Shown here in pieces: positions 15,707 through 25,197 of a DNA stretch of 64,000 nucleotides (position 1 is its first letter; each line of letters begins with the position of its first letter). The notes under the pieces are model-generated. The model saw only the letters and a list, made by a program, of their open reading frames with translations, was not told the DNA's origin and did no database searches. A program made the translations under genes and the position numbers. The stretch comes from Acidobacteriota bacterium (lineage in GTDB: Bacteria; Acidobacteriota; Vicinamibacteria; Vicinamibacterales; UBA2999): contig JAEUQR010000129.1 in assembly GCA_016789705.1 (NCBI GenBank), positions 1-64,000 on the forward strand, read 5' to 3'.

Positions 15707-15933
15707 GAGACCGAACGGCGGCGCACGAGCGCGGCGAGATCAGCGAGCGCGGCGAGCACGTTGACGGCGCCAAGGCCGGTGATGGCGCCACGCACGTAGT
15801 TGTTCGTGACGATGGCCTCGACCACCGGCGAGATCTGCGCGAAGTAGTTGCGCTCCCAGTAGGTGGACCACGGCACCACGATCAGCAGCAGGCCCAGTTC
15901 GATGAGCACCGCGATGATAAGGAGGCGACGCAC
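15703..15933 (-). CDS. Small membrane protein
   Basis: A 76-residue protein with two predicted membrane helices: residues 3-21 (RLLIIAVLIELGLLLIVVPW without an obvious cleavage site) and about 50-68 (AITGLGAVNVLAALADLAAL), ending in a basic RRRS tail. This two-helix form with a polar loop SPVVEAIVTNNYVRGA is seen in small uncharacterised inner-membrane proteins. GTG 15933 lies 7 nt after the stop of the large TPR gene and its stop overlaps the ThiE-like gene, so it is part of the run. No function can be assigned. Confidence 0.7.
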   Translation of the reverse strand: MRRLLIIAVLIELGLLLIVVPWSTYWERNYFAQISPVVEAIVTNNYVRGAITGLGAVNVLAALADLAALVRRRSVS

Positions 15934-15940
15934 GCTGCGC

Positions 15941-17926
15941 CTAGCCCCGGACCTGGGCGCGGCTCAGTCGTTCGATGCGGGCGGTGACGTCGCGGAAGCC
16001 GCGGGCATCTGCCTGGAGCTCGCCGAACACCGCCAGGGCGCGGCCCGCTTCCCCGAGGTCTTCGAGCACGCTCGCGAGGTCGTAGAGGAGGGCGCGGCCG
16101 GCTTCCACCGTGGGCGCGGGCGCTTCGGCGGCCCGTTCGAACCACTCGAGCGCGGCGCCGCGGTCACCGCGCTCCGCCTGCAGGCGGCCCAGCACCGACG
16201 CGGCCTCGAAGCGCTGGCGCGAGGAACGCGACGCCAGTTCGAGCGACTGAATCGCGTCGTCGAGCATGCCCATGTCGCGATACGTCAGCCCCAGGCGGAG
16301 CTGCTCGGCCGCGAGGCCTTCGTCCTGCGCCCGCCCGGCTTCGAGGACGGCGTCGGCAGGACGGAGCGGCTTCTTCGCCCGGGCGGACTTCCCAGTCTTC
16401 GGCGCGGCGAGCTCGTCGGCGAGATCGATCTCGACCTCATCGTTCGGCGCCACGGCGGGCTCGGGAATCTCGACCGGGTCATCGAACGTGATGCCTTCAT
16501 TCAGGTCCATCTTGTTCGTGGCCATGAACGGGCTGTCGCCGCTCAGCCGGTCGGCGATGATGGCATCGGGGTCGGATTCGCCGAGCATCTCGAGGGCGCG
16601 ACGGAAGCGCGCGATGTTCGCGCTGTCCCACGGCTCGCGGGCCACGAGGTCTTCGCTGATGATGCGCGCTTCGAGGCCGCGGCCGGCATCGAGGTAGGCG
16701 TCGGCGAGCTGTGCCTGCGCCGAATACATCGTCGCTTCGAGGCCGCCGTCGACGCAGATTTCGACCAGGCGCATCAGGGCCACGATGTGGCGGCGCACGC
16801 GCGTGACGAACTCGTGCAGGGCGGCTGCGGCCGCGGCGTAATCGCCGTCGGCCACGGCGGCGTCGGCCACGGCTTCGATGCCGGGGTACGCCGAGTCGGC
16901 ATCGTGCTCCGCCAACCGGCACGCCATCGCAATCGCCGCTTCGCGCTGCGACGGATCGGCCGCGAGCGCGCTCGCCACCGCGGCTTTGCCTTCGTCGAGG
17001 TGCCCCTGCCTGAGCTCGGCTTCCGCCACGACCATCCACAGCGTCGGGTCGGCCGCCACCACATCGGTCGTGAGGTAACGCCGCGCCGTGCCGAGGTCGC
17101 CGTTGGCGATGTGAGCGCGCACGAGCTGCACGCGGGCCTCGATGTCCGAGGCGTCCATGTCGGCTACGCGGCCGAGCACCGAGAGCGCCTCGCTGTGCTG
17201 GCCGGCCGCTTCGAGCGCGGTCGCCAGCTGCCGCAGTTCGGCCGGCGAGGCCGCCCAGGCGAGCGCGCGGGCGAACTCACCGCTCGCGATGTCGGCGGCG
17301 AGCACCTGCGTGCGCGCGTCGTCGTCCGTCGGGTCGAGCTCCAGGAGGTCGCGATACGCCGACCGCGCCTCGTCGACGCGGCCTTCCTTCGTGAACCACT
17401 CGGCGACGGCCTTGAATTCACGCGCGGCGGTGTCGGTGTCGCCGAGATCGCGGGCCGCCTTCGCGGCCGTGAAGCGGGCGCCGTAATCTTCGGGGTCGAC
17501 CATCCCGAGGCGCACGGCCATCTCGGCGGCGCCGCGGATGTTGCCGATCTTGCGGCGGCGGTCGGCGACGGTCTGATAGGCCGCCTTTGCGTCCGCGAGC
17601 AGGCCCTGCTTGGCGGCGACGTCGCCCGAGCGGATGAGGGCGTATTCGTCGGTCGCCTTGACCTTCAGGATCTTCTTGAAGAGCGCTGACGCCTTCGGAT
17701 AGAAGCCTTCGTCGGCGAGATGGTCGGCGATGCGGGTGTACTGCTCGACGCCCTTGTCGAGCTGACCGGCGCGCACGAAGAGATCGCCGAGCGCGTTGGC
17801 GCTGTTCCAGTCGCGGGGCTGCGCCAGCACCAGCGCCTGGTACTCGTCGATGGCTGCGTCCACCTTGCCGAGCCGGAGGGCCTTTTCCGCCCGCTTCAGA
17901 GCCCCTTCGCGATCGAATGGCGCCAC
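15941..17926 (-). CDS. Large tetratricopeptide-repeat protein
   Basis: A 661-residue protein made of TPR-like units. Clear ones include KAEKALRLGKVDAAIDEYQA (about 11-30), then YTRIADHLADEGFYPKASAL, a run of degenerate units to about 420, an acidic linker (about 450-540, IPEPAVAPNDEVEIDLADEL), and C-terminal TPRs from about 555 (GLTYRDMGMLDDAIQSLELA). No signal peptide or membrane helix is seen, so a cytoplasmic scaffold is likely. Similar proteins occur in Acidobacteriota and Myxococcota and are uncharacterised; a link to motility or stress cannot be drawn from the sequence. GTG 17926 is 12 nt after the rnhB stop. Confidence 0.8.
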   Translation of the reverse strand: MAPFDREGALKRAEKALRLGKVDAAIDEYQALVLAQPRDWNSANALGDLFVRAGQLDKGVEQYTRIADHLADEGFYPKASALFKKILKVKATDEYALIRSGDVAAKQGLLADAKAAYQTVADRRRKIGNIRGAAEMAVRLGMVDPEDYGARFTAAKAARDLGDTDTAAREFKAVAEWFTKEGRVDEARSAYRDLLELDPTDDDARTQVLAADIASGEFARALAWAASPAELRQLATALEAAGQHSEALSVLGRVADMDASDIEARVQLVRAHIANGDLGTARRYLTTDVVAADPTLWMVVAEAELRQGHLDEGKAAVASALAADPSQREAAIAMACRLAEHDADSAYPGIEAVADAAVADGDYAAAAAALHEFVTRVRRHIVALMRLVEICVDGGLEATMYSAQAQLADAYLDAGRGLEARIISEDLVAREPWDSANIARFRRALEMLGESDPDAIIADRLSGDSPFMATNKMDLNEGITFDDPVEIPEPAVAPNDEVEIDLADELAAPKTGKSARAKKPLRPADAVLEAGRAQDEGLAAEQLRLGLTYRDMGMLDDAIQSLELASRSSRQRFEAASVLGRLQAERGDRGAALEWFERAAEAPAPTVEAGRALLYDLASVLEDLGEAGRALAVFGELQADARGFRDVTARIERLSRAQVRG

Positions 17927-17938
17927 GATGCTTCGCCC

Positions 17939-18562
17939 TCAGTCCAGAGTATCAAACAGCGACGCCGGCTTGAACGACCGCCGGTGTGCCTCGGAGTATC
18001 CATGCTGCGCGACCGCCGCGAGGTGCGCCGCCGTGGCGTACCCCTTGTGCCGATCGAAGCCATACCGGGTATCGGTTCGATGGAGGTCGTCCATCAGCCG
18101 GTCACGGGTGACTTTCGCGACGATCGACGCCGCCGCGATGGCCGACGACAGGCGGTCGCCCCCCACCACGGCACGCTGGGCCATCCGCAGGCCTTCGATC
18201 CGGAAGGCATCGACCAGCACGAGGTCGGGCTGCGGCGCCAGGGCGGCCACGGCCCGTGCCATGGCGCGCAACGACGCGCGATGGATGTTGTATCGGTCGA
18301 TTTCGGGAGGGTCTGCAATGCCGACGGCCCAGGCGAGCGCCCGGGCCGTGATGAGGTCGTACAGGCGGTCCCGCGCCGCCGCCGTCAGGAGCTTCGAGTC
18401 GGCCAGGCCGGGAATATGGCGGGCGGGGTCGAGCACCACCGCCCCGGCCATGACGGGGCCGGCCAGGCAGCCGCGCCCCACTTCGTCGACCCCGGCGATA
18501 AGGCCGAAGCCGTACCGCCGGTAGTGATTCTCGATCGTGCGCCGGGCACGCGCTTTCGCCAT
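17939..18562 (-). CDS. rnhB: Ribonuclease HII
   Basis: Cleaves RNA in RNA-DNA hybrids and starts removal of misincorporated ribonucleotides. The 207-residue protein has the type 2 RNase H active-site blocks: GVDEVGRGCLAGPV (the DExGRG motif with two acidic ligands), LADSKLL, LVDAF with a catalytic Asp, and ASIVAKVTRD with a fourth acidic ligand in RDRLMDDLH. The GDRLSSAIAAASIVAKV segment is typical of bacterial RnhB. It follows rplS by 21 nt, an arrangement (rplS-rnhB) found in many bacteria. Confidence 0.95.
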   Translation of the reverse strand: MAKARARRTIENHYRRYGFGLIAGVDEVGRGCLAGPVMAGAVVLDPARHIPGLADSKLLTAAARDRLYDLITARALAWAVGIADPPEIDRYNIHRASLRAMARAVAALAPQPDLVLVDAFRIEGLRMAQRAVVGGDRLSSAIAAASIVAKVTRDRLMDDLHRTDTRYGFDRHKGYATAAHLAAVAQHGYSEAHRRSFKPASLFDTLD

Positions 18563-18583
18563 GACCCGGCGCCGGCCGTGTGC

Positions 18584-18934
18584 CTAGACCGGGGTCTTGC
18601 GGACTTCCTTCATGCGGGCCGCCTTGCCCTTCAGGTCGCGCAGGTAGTAGAGCTTGGCGCGGCGGACCTTGGCGGAACGCACGACGTCGATCTTCTGGAC
18701 GATCGGCGAGTGCAGCGGGAAGATACGCTCGACACCCTGGCCGAACGACACCTTGCGCACGGTGAACGACGCGCGCGTGCCGCCGCGGCGCAGGTTGATG
18801 ACGATGCCCTCGAAGATCTGGACACGTTCCTTGTCGCCTTCCTTGACCCGGACGTGCACCTTGATCGTGTCGCCGGCCTGCATCGCGGGCCGCGCCACCG
18901 TCTGCGCCTTCTCGATCATTTCCACTGCGTTCAT
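18584..18934 (-). CDS. rplS: 50S ribosomal protein L19
   Basis: Large-subunit protein at the 30S-50S interface. The 116 residues match family length and show the signature [16 protein letters not shown] and [39 protein letters not shown] pattern (given here in two parts at about residues 38-53 and 73-111). ATG 18934 overlaps the trmD stop (ATGA). The gene order rpsP-khpA-rimM-trmD-rplS is the standard bacterial cluster. Confidence 0.97.
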   Translation of the reverse strand: MNAVEMIEKAQTVARPAMQAGDTIKVHVRVKEGDKERVQIFEGIVINLRRGGTRASFTVRKVSFGQGVERIFPLHSPIVQKIDVVRSAKVRRAKLYYLRDLKGKAARMKEVRKTPV

Positions 18935-19671
18935 CGGTCCTCGCCCTTCCCTTCCACGAACCCCGGCGTTCCACGAAGCAGATCCGGCCGGCGCGCGCGG
19001 GTGCGCGCCTCGGCCGCCTCGCGGCGCCACCGTTCAATCTCCCCGTGATGCCCCGACAGGAGCACCTCGGGCACCGCCCGTCCGCGCCACACGGCCGGCC
19101 GTGTGTAGTGCGGGTAGTCCAGTTGACCGGCGGAGAACGAATCGTTCGACACCGACCGTTCGTCACCGACCACGCCCGGCACGAGCCGGGCAATCACATC
19201 GAGCATCACGAGCGCCGGGAGTTCGCCGCCGCTGAGCACGTAGTCACCAATCGACCACTCCTCGGCGCCGACGGCCTCGACCAGCCGCTCGTCCACCCCT
19301 TCGTATCGGCCGCAGAGCCACGTCACGCTCGCTTCGCGCGCCATCCGCTCCGCTGCCGCCTGGTCGAAACGCCGGCCTGCCGGTGAGGTCATCACCACCA
19401 GCCCGGGCCCGCCCCGGCGTGCCCGAATCGCCTCCACCGCGAGGTGGAACGGTTCGGCCTTCATCACCATGCCCGGCCCGCCGCCAAATGGCATGTCGTC
19501 CACGACGTGGTGGCGATCCGAGGTGTACGTCCGCAGATCGTGCACCGCCACGTCGATGAGCCCGCGCGCCCGCGCCCGGCCCACGACCCCCTCGGCCAGC
19601 CCGGCCTCGATCATCGCCGGGAAGATCGTGACGACGTCGAACGCCACGACTCGCGGGGCCTCCGTCGTCAT
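18931..19671 (-). CDS. trmD: tRNA (guanine-37-N1)-methyltransferase
   Basis: SPOUT methylase that makes m1G37 in tRNAs reading CNN codons, preventing +1 frameshifts; uses S-adenosylmethionine. The 246-residue protein has the SAM trefoil-knot blocks: [17 protein letters not shown] (about 58-74), [15 protein letters not shown] (about 113-127) and [19 protein letters not shown] (about 135-153), plus the C-terminal [14 protein letters not shown] 19671 overlaps the rimM stop (ATGA); the frame extends upstream but that part covers rimM. Length matches the family (about 240-255). Confidence 0.97.
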   Translation of the reverse strand: MTTEAPRVVAFDVVTIFPAMIEAGLAEGVVGRARARGLIDVAVHDLRTYTSDRHHVVDDMPFGGGPGMVMKAEPFHLAVEAIRARRGGPGLVVMTSPAGRRFDQAAAERMAREASVTWLCGRYEGVDERLVEAVGAEEWSIGDYVLSGGELPALVMLDVIARLVPGVVGDERSVSNDSFSAGQLDYPHYTRPAVWRGRAVPEVLLSGHHGEIERWRREAAEARTRARRPDLLRGTPGFVEGKGEDR

Positions 19672-20192
19672 GCCCGCCAGCCGCCGTTCACCTCGAGCAG
19701 CCCCGCGGGCGGGTCGATCGTGATACACCGCGCCGCGACGTCCACCGTGCAGAACGCCTGCGTCAGCGGCACCAGCACCTGCCGCCGGGCGGTCGTCACC
19801 ACGAGCCGGACGGCAGCACCGTCGCCATCCACCGCGGCCACCGTGCCAACCTCCTCGCCCTGCACCGTCCGCACCGCGCACCCCACCAGTTCGTGATGGT
19901 AGTACACGTGCGGCGGCAACTGAGGCGCCGTCTCGATCGGCACGCGCAGTTCCCAGCCGGTGAACCGCTCGGCGTCGTTGATCGACGCCACCCCACCGAA
20001 GATGACCGCCGGCCGCCCCAGATGCATCCGGGAATGCGCGACGGTCAGCCGTTCGATCGGGCCGGCCGGCACCGCCCGGCCGAAGAGCTCGGCGCCGGCG
20101 CCGAACCGTTCCTCCACGAAGTCGGTGGTCGCGTTGACGACCACTTCACCCCGGATGCCCTGCGTGCGGGCCACGATGCCCACGAGGAGCAT
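19668..20192 (-). CDS. rimM: Ribosome maturation factor RimM
   Basis: Binds S19 and helps mature the 30S head. The 174 residues begin LLVGIVARTQGIRGEVVVNA, the RimM N-terminal beta-barrel signature, with PHVYYHHELVGCAVRTVQGE marking the PRC-barrel domain from about residue 97 and IDPPAGLLE near the C-terminus. ATG 20192 is chosen because the protein then begins exactly at the conserved first strand; the open frame upstream lies over khpA in another frame. It is 25 nt after the khpA stop and coupled to trmD. Confidence 0.93.
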   Translation of the reverse strand: MLLVGIVARTQGIRGEVVVNATTDFVEERFGAGAELFGRAVPAGPIERLTVAHSRMHLGRPAVIFGGVASINDAERFTGWELRVPIETAPQLPPHVYYHHELVGCAVRTVQGEEVGTVAAVDGDGAAVRLVVTTARRQVLVPLTQAFCTVDVAARCITIDPPAGLLEVNGGWRA

Positions 20193-20217
20193 CGAGTCCC
20201 ACGTCGCCGCCAGCGCC

Positions 20218-20472
20218 TCAGCGCTGGCCGTCGACGTCGCGGATGTCGAGCTGGATCTTCGTGCCATCCACGTCAGCCGCGGCGGCCAGCAGCGTGCGCA
20301 GTGCCGCGGCCGTGCGTCCCTGCCGGCCAATCACCCGGCCGAGATCGCCGGGCGCCACCCGCAGTTCGAAGTAGAGTCCGCCCCGTCGCTCCCCCTGCGC
20401 CACCTCGATGGCATCCGGCTCATCGGCCAGCGCCTTCGCAACGGTTTCCACGAGAGTCTTGAGCTCGGCCAC
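20218..20472 (-). CDS. khpA: KH-domain RNA-binding protein KhpA
   Basis: An 84-residue protein that is almost entirely one KH fold. The nucleic-acid loop GxxG appears in LGRVIGRQGRTAAALRTLL (about residues 44-62). KhpA pairs with KhpB/Jag in Gram-positives to bind mRNAs affecting cell division; in other phyla its role is less clear. It sits in the usual place between rpsP and rimM, 14 nt after rpsP. Confidence 0.92.
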   Translation of the reverse strand: MAELKTLVETVAKALADEPDAIEVAQGERRGGLYFELRVAPGDLGRVIGRQGRTAAALRTLLAAAADVDGTKIQLDIRDVDGQR

Positions 20473-20486
20473 GGCGTCAGCTCCCG

Positions 20487-20780
20487 TTACGCCTGCGGCG
20501 CGGCGGCCGCGGCTTCCACCGGCGCCACGACAGCACCGAGGTCGCGCGTGACGTGCTTGGCGAGCAGCGTGCGCACCGAGTCGGACGGGCGCGCGCCCTG
20601 CGAGATCCAGTGTTCGATGCGCGCCTTGTTCACGTCGACCACGGCGGGCTTGGTACGCGGGTTGTAGAACCCCAGCGTCTCGATGAATCCGCCCTCGCGC
20701 GGCGAGCGCCGCTCGGTGACGACCACCCGGTAGTGGGGACGCTTCTTCGACCCCGTGCGACGCATGCGAATGACCAACAT
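20487..20780 (-). CDS. rpsP: 30S ribosomal protein S16
   Basis: Small-subunit assembly protein. The 97-residue product begins LVIRMRRTGSKKRPHYRVVV and contains ETLGFYNPRTKPAVV and RIEHWISQGARPSDSVRTLL, all hallmark S16 segments. The C-terminal Ala-rich tail (about residues 80-97) is an ordinary extension. It is 36 nt downstream of ffh and starts the ribosomal sub-cluster; GAGGAC before the ATG is a plausible ribosome binding site. Confidence 0.96.
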   Translation of the reverse strand: MLVIRMRRTGSKKRPHYRVVVTERRSPREGGFIETLGFYNPRTKPAVVDVNKARIEHWISQGARPSDSVRTLLAKHVTRDLGAVVAPVEAAAAAPQA

Positions 20781-20816
20781 AGGTAGTGTCCTCGTCCTGG
20801 CCAGCCGGACCTCCGG

Positions 20817-22175
20817 CTAGCGCATCAAGCTGAACGGCCCTTTCTTCTTCTTCCTGGGAGCCTCGGGCACGGCCTCGCCCGTCATCTGGCCCACCATCTT
20901 CAGCATCTTCCGCATCTCGTCGTACTGCTTGAGCAGGCGGTTGACGTCTTCGACCGACGTGCCGCTGCCGCGCGCGATGCGCTTACGGCGGCTGCCATCG
21001 ATGACTTCGGCGTGTTCGCGTTCTTCGGGCGTCATCGAGTTGATGATCGCCTCGACGCGGCGCAGCTGCTTTTCGTCCGGCTTCTGCGCGCCGAGTTCCT
21101 TGAGCTGGCCCATGCCGGGCAGCAGCTTCATGATGTGTTCGAGCGGGCCCATCTTCCGGATCGTGCGGAGCTGATCGCGGAAGTCACCGAGGCTGAACGT
21201 GTTCCTGCGGATTTTCTCTTCGAGACTGGCCGCCGTGGAGGAATCCACGACCTCCTCGGCCTTCTCGATGAGCGACAGCACGTCACCCATGCCGAGCAGG
21301 CGCGACACGAAGCGATCGGCATGGAAGGCGTCGAGGTCTTCGAGACGTTCGCCGGCGCCGACGAACGCAATCGGCACGCCGACGACCGACACGACCGAGA
21401 GCGCGGCGCCGCCGCGCGAATCGCCGTCGATCTTCGACAGCACGACGCCGGTCACGCCCACCTGCCGGTTGAACTCGCCGGCGCTCCGGATGGCGTCCTG
21501 GCCCGTCATCGCGTCGGCCACATAGAGCAGGTCCGACGGCTTCGCCACGTCCTTGATGGCAACGAGTTCGGCCATCAGCTCGTCGTCGATGTGCAGGCGG
21601 CCGGCGGTGTCGACGATGACCACGTCGCAGCCGGTGTTGCGGGCCTCGACAAGCGCGCCTCGGGTGCGCGACACCGGGTCGAGATCGCCGGGGGGGTCGA
21701 ACACACGCACGCCGGCCTTGCCGGCTACGACCGACAACTGTTCGATGGCCGCCGGGCGGCGCACGTCGGTCGAGACAACCAGGGGGAACTTGCCCTGTTT
21801 CGCCAGCATCCGCGCCAGCTTGCCGGTGGTCGTGGTCTTGCCCGAGCCCTGCAGCCCGAGCATCAGGATGACCTTGGGCCGCGGCCCGCCGGTCGAGAGG
21901 CCGCCCTTCGCGTCGCCGAAGAGCGCAAGCAGCTCGTCGCGGACGATCTTGACGACCTGCTGGTCGGGGCTGAGGCTGGTCTGGACCTCCTGCGCGGAGG
22001 CGCGATCGCGGACGCGATCGACGAACGCCTTGACCACCTGCAGGTTGACGTCGGCCTCGATGAGCGCCACGCGGATTTCGCGCAGCACCCGTTCGGTCGT
22101 CTCCGGCGTGAGGCGGACTTCACCCCGCAGGGACTGGAAGACGTCTTGCAGGCGATTGCTCAGGGCGTCGAACAT
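20817..22175 (-). CDS. ffh: Signal recognition particle protein Ffh
   Basis: SRP54 GTPase that binds 4.5S RNA and hydrophobic nascent chains and hands them to FtsY. The 452 residues have an N domain (1-90), a G domain with P-loop LGLQGSGKTTTTGKLA (about 105-120), DTAGRLHIDDELM, TKxD equivalent LSKIDGDSRGG, and a Met-rich M domain from about 325 with RIARGSGTSVEDVNRLLKQY and MRKMLKMVGQM. It has its own TTGACC-18-TAGGAT promoter and about an 8-nt leader. The receptor gene ftsY is 3 kb upstream on the same strand. Confidence 0.97.
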   Translation of the reverse strand: MFDALSNRLQDVFQSLRGEVRLTPETTERVLREIRVALIEADVNLQVVKAFVDRVRDRASAQEVQTSLSPDQQVVKIVRDELLALFGDAKGGLSTGGPRPKVILMLGLQGSGKTTTTGKLARMLAKQGKFPLVVSTDVRRPAAIEQLSVVAGKAGVRVFDPPGDLDPVSRTRGALVEARNTGCDVVIVDTAGRLHIDDELMAELVAIKDVAKPSDLLYVADAMTGQDAIRSAGEFNRQVGVTGVVLSKIDGDSRGGAALSVVSVVGVPIAFVGAGERLEDLDAFHADRFVSRLLGMGDVLSLIEKAEEVVDSSTAASLEEKIRRNTFSLGDFRDQLRTIRKMGPLEHIMKLLPGMGQLKELGAQKPDEKQLRRVEAIINSMTPEEREHAEVIDGSRRKRIARGSGTSVEDVNRLLKQYDEMRKMLKMVGQMTGEAVPEAPRKKKKGPFSLMR

Positions 22176-22189
22176 ACGGACAAACCCTT

Positions 22190-22219
22190 ATCCTACCGGA
22201 CTTTCAGGAGAGCGGTCAA
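22190..22219 (-). promoter_or_regulatory. Sigma70-type promoter of ffh
   Basis: On the minus strand TTGACC (22219-22214) is 18 nt upstream of TAGGAT (22195-22190). The predicted start near 22183 leaves about 8 nt before ATG 22175. The -35 box overlaps the last codons and stop of ribBA, so ffh and the ribosomal genes can be transcribed apart from the rib genes. Confidence 0.6.
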
Positions 22220-23511
22220 ACCTTGGTCAGCCGGTGGCCGAGCTTCCGCTTCTTGGTGGTCAGGTAGCCGCGGGTCGTGTCAGAGGGTGCAATCTCGAGC
22301 GGAACCGTCGCCACGACCGAGAGGCCGTAGCCCTGGAGGCCGACGAACTTGCGCGGGTTGTTCGTCAGCAGGCGCATCGTGCGCACACCGAGGTCGCGCA
22401 GCACCTGAGCGCCGATGCCGTAGTCGCGCTGGTCGGGCTTGAAGCCGAGCCGCTCGTTCGCCTGCACGGTGTCGAGGCCCTGGTCCTGCAGCGCGTAGGC
22501 GCGAATCTTGTTGCCGAGGCCGATGCCGCGACCCTCCTGGTTCAGGTACAGCAGCACGCCGCGTCCCTCGGCCGCGATGCGCTGCATGGCGGCGTCGAAC
22601 TGCGGCCCGCAGTCACACCGCAACGAGTGGAACACGTCGCCCGTCAGGCACTTCGAGTGCACGCGGACCAGCACGTCCTTGCCGTCGCCGATGTCGCCGC
22701 AGACGAGCGCCACATGGGTCTCGCCGTCGAGCGGGCTTTCGTAGGCGTGGATGCGGAAGGCGCCGTGCACGGTGGGCATGCTGGCGTCGGCCACGCGCGT
22801 GACCAGTCGTTCATGCCGCATGCGGTACTGGATGAGCGCCGCGACGGTGATGAGCTTGAGCTTGTGGCGCCGCGCGAACTTCACAAGGTCGGGCACGCGC
22901 GCCATGCTGCCGTCGGCCTTGGCGATCTCGCAGATGACGCCGGCCGGGTAGAGCCCGGCGGCCCTCGCCAGGTCGACGGCCGCTTCGGTCTGGCCGGCGC
23001 GCACGAGCACGCCGCCGTCGCGGGCTCGGAGCGGCAGGACGTGCCCGGGGCGCGCCAGGTCCGTCGGCCGCGTCTTGCGGTGAATCGCCGTCTGAATGGT
23101 GCGCGCGCGGTCCGCCGCCGAGATCCCCGTCGTGACGCCGCGGCGCGCCTCGATCCCGACGCAGAACGCGGTATCGAAGGCGGTGGTGTTGCGGCCGGCT
23201 GGTACCTGCAGCGGAATCTCGAGTTCGTCGAGCCGCTCGGCCATCATCGGCATGCAGATGAGGCCGCGGCCCTCGGTCATCATGAAGTTGATGATCTCGG
23301 GCGTGACCTTCTCGGCCGCGACCGTCAGGTCTCCCTCGTTCTCGCGGTCCTCGTCATCGACGACGATCACCATCTCGCCGCGGCGGATCGCCGCCACCGC
23401 GTCTTCGACGCTCGAGAACGGCGCCGACGCGCGGGTCGCAGCGGCGCGGCGGGGGGCGGGCCGGCCGACGGCACGCGGGGAGGAGGAGCGTTTCTTCGGG
23501 GTCGTGGCCAT
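22216..23511 (-). CDS. ribBA: Bifunctional DHBP synthase / GTP cyclohydrolase II
   Basis: Makes both precursors of riboflavin: 3,4-dihydroxy-2-butanone 4-phosphate from ribulose 5-phosphate, and the pyrimidine from GTP. Of 431 residues, about 35-235 form RibB ([12 protein letters not shown] acidic loop, [33 protein letters not shown]) and about 240-431 form RibA with the zinc site [15 protein letters not shown] and [10 protein letters not shown] Lys/Arg/Ala-rich N-terminal extension of about 35 residues precedes RibB. ATG 23511 lies 11 nt after the ribE stop. It follows ribD-ribE, completing all steps except lumazine synthase (RibH), which is not in the window. Confidence 0.96.
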   Translation of the reverse strand: MATTPKKRSSSPRAVGRPAPRRAAATRASAPFSSVEDAVAAIRRGEMVIVVDDEDRENEGDLTVAAEKVTPEIINFMMTEGRGLICMPMMAERLDELEIPLQVPAGRNTTAFDTAFCVGIEARRGVTTGISAADRARTIQTAIHRKTRPTDLARPGHVLPLRARDGGVLVRAGQTEAAVDLARAAGLYPAGVICEIAKADGSMARVPDLVKFARRHKLKLITVAALIQYRMRHERLVTRVADASMPTVHGAFRIHAYESPLDGETHVALVCGDIGDGKDVLVRVHSKCLTGDVFHSLRCDCGPQFDAAMQRIAAEGRGVLLYLNQEGRGIGLGNKIRAYALQDQGLDTVQANERLGFKPDQRDYGIGAQVLRDLGVRTMRLLTNNPRKFVGLQGYGLSVVATVPLEIAPSDTTRGYLTTKKRKLGHRLTKV

Positions 23512-23522
23512 GACGGGGCGCC

Positions 23523-24134
23523 TCAGCGCCGGCGGAGATCGGCGAGCCCGGCGATTTCCGTGGCTCGCAGGACGTATTTTCCGAGCACGTCGCACTCGAG
23601 GTTGACGCGGTCGCCCGGACGCAGTTCGCCGAGCGTCGTGTGCTCGCGAGTGTAGGGGATGACCTGGATATCGAAGCGGCGCTCATCGAGGCCGGCCACG
23701 GTCAGGCTGACACCGTCCACTGTCACGCTGCCCTTGCGGATGAAAAGTGCCGACAGCGACGGCGGAAAGCTGATCGTGAGCCAGAGACTCTCGCCCTCGG
23801 TGCGCGTCTCCTCCACCACGCCGACGCCATCGACATGGCCGAGCACGAAGTGTCCGCCCAGGCGGGCATCGGCGCGCAGGGGCCGCTCGAGGTTGACGCG
23901 CCGGCCTCGGGCGAGTGCGCCGAGTGTGGTGATCCGCGCCGTCTCCGGCCCGATGTCGGCGTGAATCTCGCCGTTCGCCACGACGAGCGCCGTCAGGCAG
24001 ACACCGCTCACGGCGAGGCTGTCGCCGGGCGCGGTCCCGGCGGCGAGTGGCGTCTCGATGCGCACGCGAAATCCGCCGGCCATCGGCTTCACCTCGGCCA
24101 GCTGGCCGACCTGCTCAACGATCCCAGTGAACAT
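23523..24134 (-). CDS. ribE: Riboflavin synthase alpha subunit
   Basis: Dismutates two 6,7-dimethyl-8-ribityllumazine to riboflavin. The 203-residue protein shows the two internal lumazine-binding repeats: [15 protein letters not shown] starting the first and [16 protein letters not shown] starting the second (about residue 98), with GVCLTALVV and [12 protein letters not shown] in matching places. Its start overlaps the ribD stop region by 20 nt, which suggests translational coupling. Length fits the family (about 200-215). Confidence 0.95.
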   Translation of the reverse strand: MFTGIVEQVGQLAEVKPMAGGFRVRIETPLAAGTAPGDSLAVSGVCLTALVVANGEIHADIGPETARITTLGALARGRRVNLERPLRADARLGGHFVLGHVDGVGVVEETRTEGESLWLTISFPPSLSALFIRKGSVTVDGVSLTVAGLDERRFDIQVIPYTREHTTLGELRPGDRVNLECDVLGKYVLRATEIAGLADLRRR

Positions 24135-25197
24135 CGGCGTCCATCCACATATCGGGCCCGCACGGCACGCTCGTCACGCGTGACAGCCGGGACCAGGGCA
24201 CGGCGAGGCCGTCGAAGAGCGGCACCGCCGCCCCGCCCAGCCGCGCCGGCGCCACGATGAGGTGCAGGCGATCGACGAGCTCCGCCTCCCAGAAACTCCG
24301 GTGCAGCGCCGCCCCGCCTTCGACGAGCAGCGTGTGGACCCCGCGCGCGAGCAACGCGCGCACGGCCGCATCGGGCGTCGCGGCCGGCACGACGTCGGCG
24401 CCGGCCTGCGCGAAACGCTCCACCCGCTCCGGATACGCGACCATGGCGGCGGGATCCGCCACGACGATGGCAGGCCCGCCGGCGGCGCTGTCGTAGACGC
24501 GCGCCCGCGGCGACGTCACCAGCGCGCGGTCGAAGACCACGCGCGTGAGCGGACGCGCGCGCACCACATCGCGCGCCGTGAGGCGCGGGTCATCGGCGCA
24601 GACGGTGCCGGCGCCGACGGCGATGCCATCCACCGACGCGCGCAGGCGCTGCGTGCGGCGGGCGGCGGCCGCCCCGGAAATCGCCGTGGGCTGGTCGCGC
24701 ATGGCGGCGATGCGCCCATCGCGTGTCGTCGCCGCCTTGAGCACGACGAACGGGCGCTGCCGCTCCTGCACCATCAGATAAGCCGCGTTCAGACGCCGCG
24801 CCGCGGCTTCTTCGAGTCCGATCTCCACGACGACGCCCGCCTCGCGCAGTTCGCGCACACCCTGCCCCGACACGCGTGGAAACGGATCGAGCGTCGCCGC
24901 CACGACTCGCGAGATGCCGGCGGCGAGAATCCGCTTCGTGCAGGGGCCGGTCCGGCCGACGTGGCAACACGGCTCGAGGGTGACGTACAGCGTGGCACCA
25001 TGCGCGCGCGGACCGGCGGCGTCGAGCGCCACGACCTCGGCGTGCGGTTGCCCGGCCCGCTCGTGGAACCCCTGGCCGACGACCACACCGGCGCGATCGA
25101 CCACGACGGCGCCCACCATCGGGTTGGGAACCGTGGCGCCAAGGGCGCGCTCCGCATGGAAGAGCGCCCGCCGCATCATCGCCCTGTCGTCTACCAC
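24115..25197 (-). CDS. ribD: Bifunctional riboflavin deaminase-reductase
   Basis: Performs the second and third steps of the pyrimidine branch: deamination, then NADPH-dependent ribose reduction. The 360-residue protein has the cytidine-deaminase zinc site PHAEVVAL (His52, Glu54) and LEPCCHVGRTGPC (Cys77, Cys86), then a reductase domain from about 150 (PFVVLKAATTRDGRIA, then LLVEGGAALHRSF near 300). GTG 25197 gives the usual N-terminus DDRAMMRRAL; the two ATG codons at 25179 and 25176 would trim it. It overlaps ftsY by 7 nt and ribE by 20 nt. No FMN riboswitch was recognised upstream. Confidence 0.95.
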   Translation of the reverse strand: MVDDRAMMRRALFHAERALGATVPNPMVGAVVVDRAGVVVGQGFHERAGQPHAEVVALDAAGPRAHGATLYVTLEPCCHVGRTGPCTKRILAAGISRVVAATLDPFPRVSGQGVRELREAGVVVEIGLEEAAARRLNAAYLMVQERQRPFVVLKAATTRDGRIAAMRDQPTAISGAAAARRTQRLRASVDGIAVGAGTVCADDPRLTARDVVRARPLTRVVFDRALVTSPRARVYDSAAGGPAIVVADPAAMVAYPERVERFAQAGADVVPAATPDAAVRALLARGVHTLLVEGGAALHRSFWEAELVDRLHLIVAPARLGGAAVPLFDGLAVPWSRLSRVTSVPCGPDMWMDADVHWDR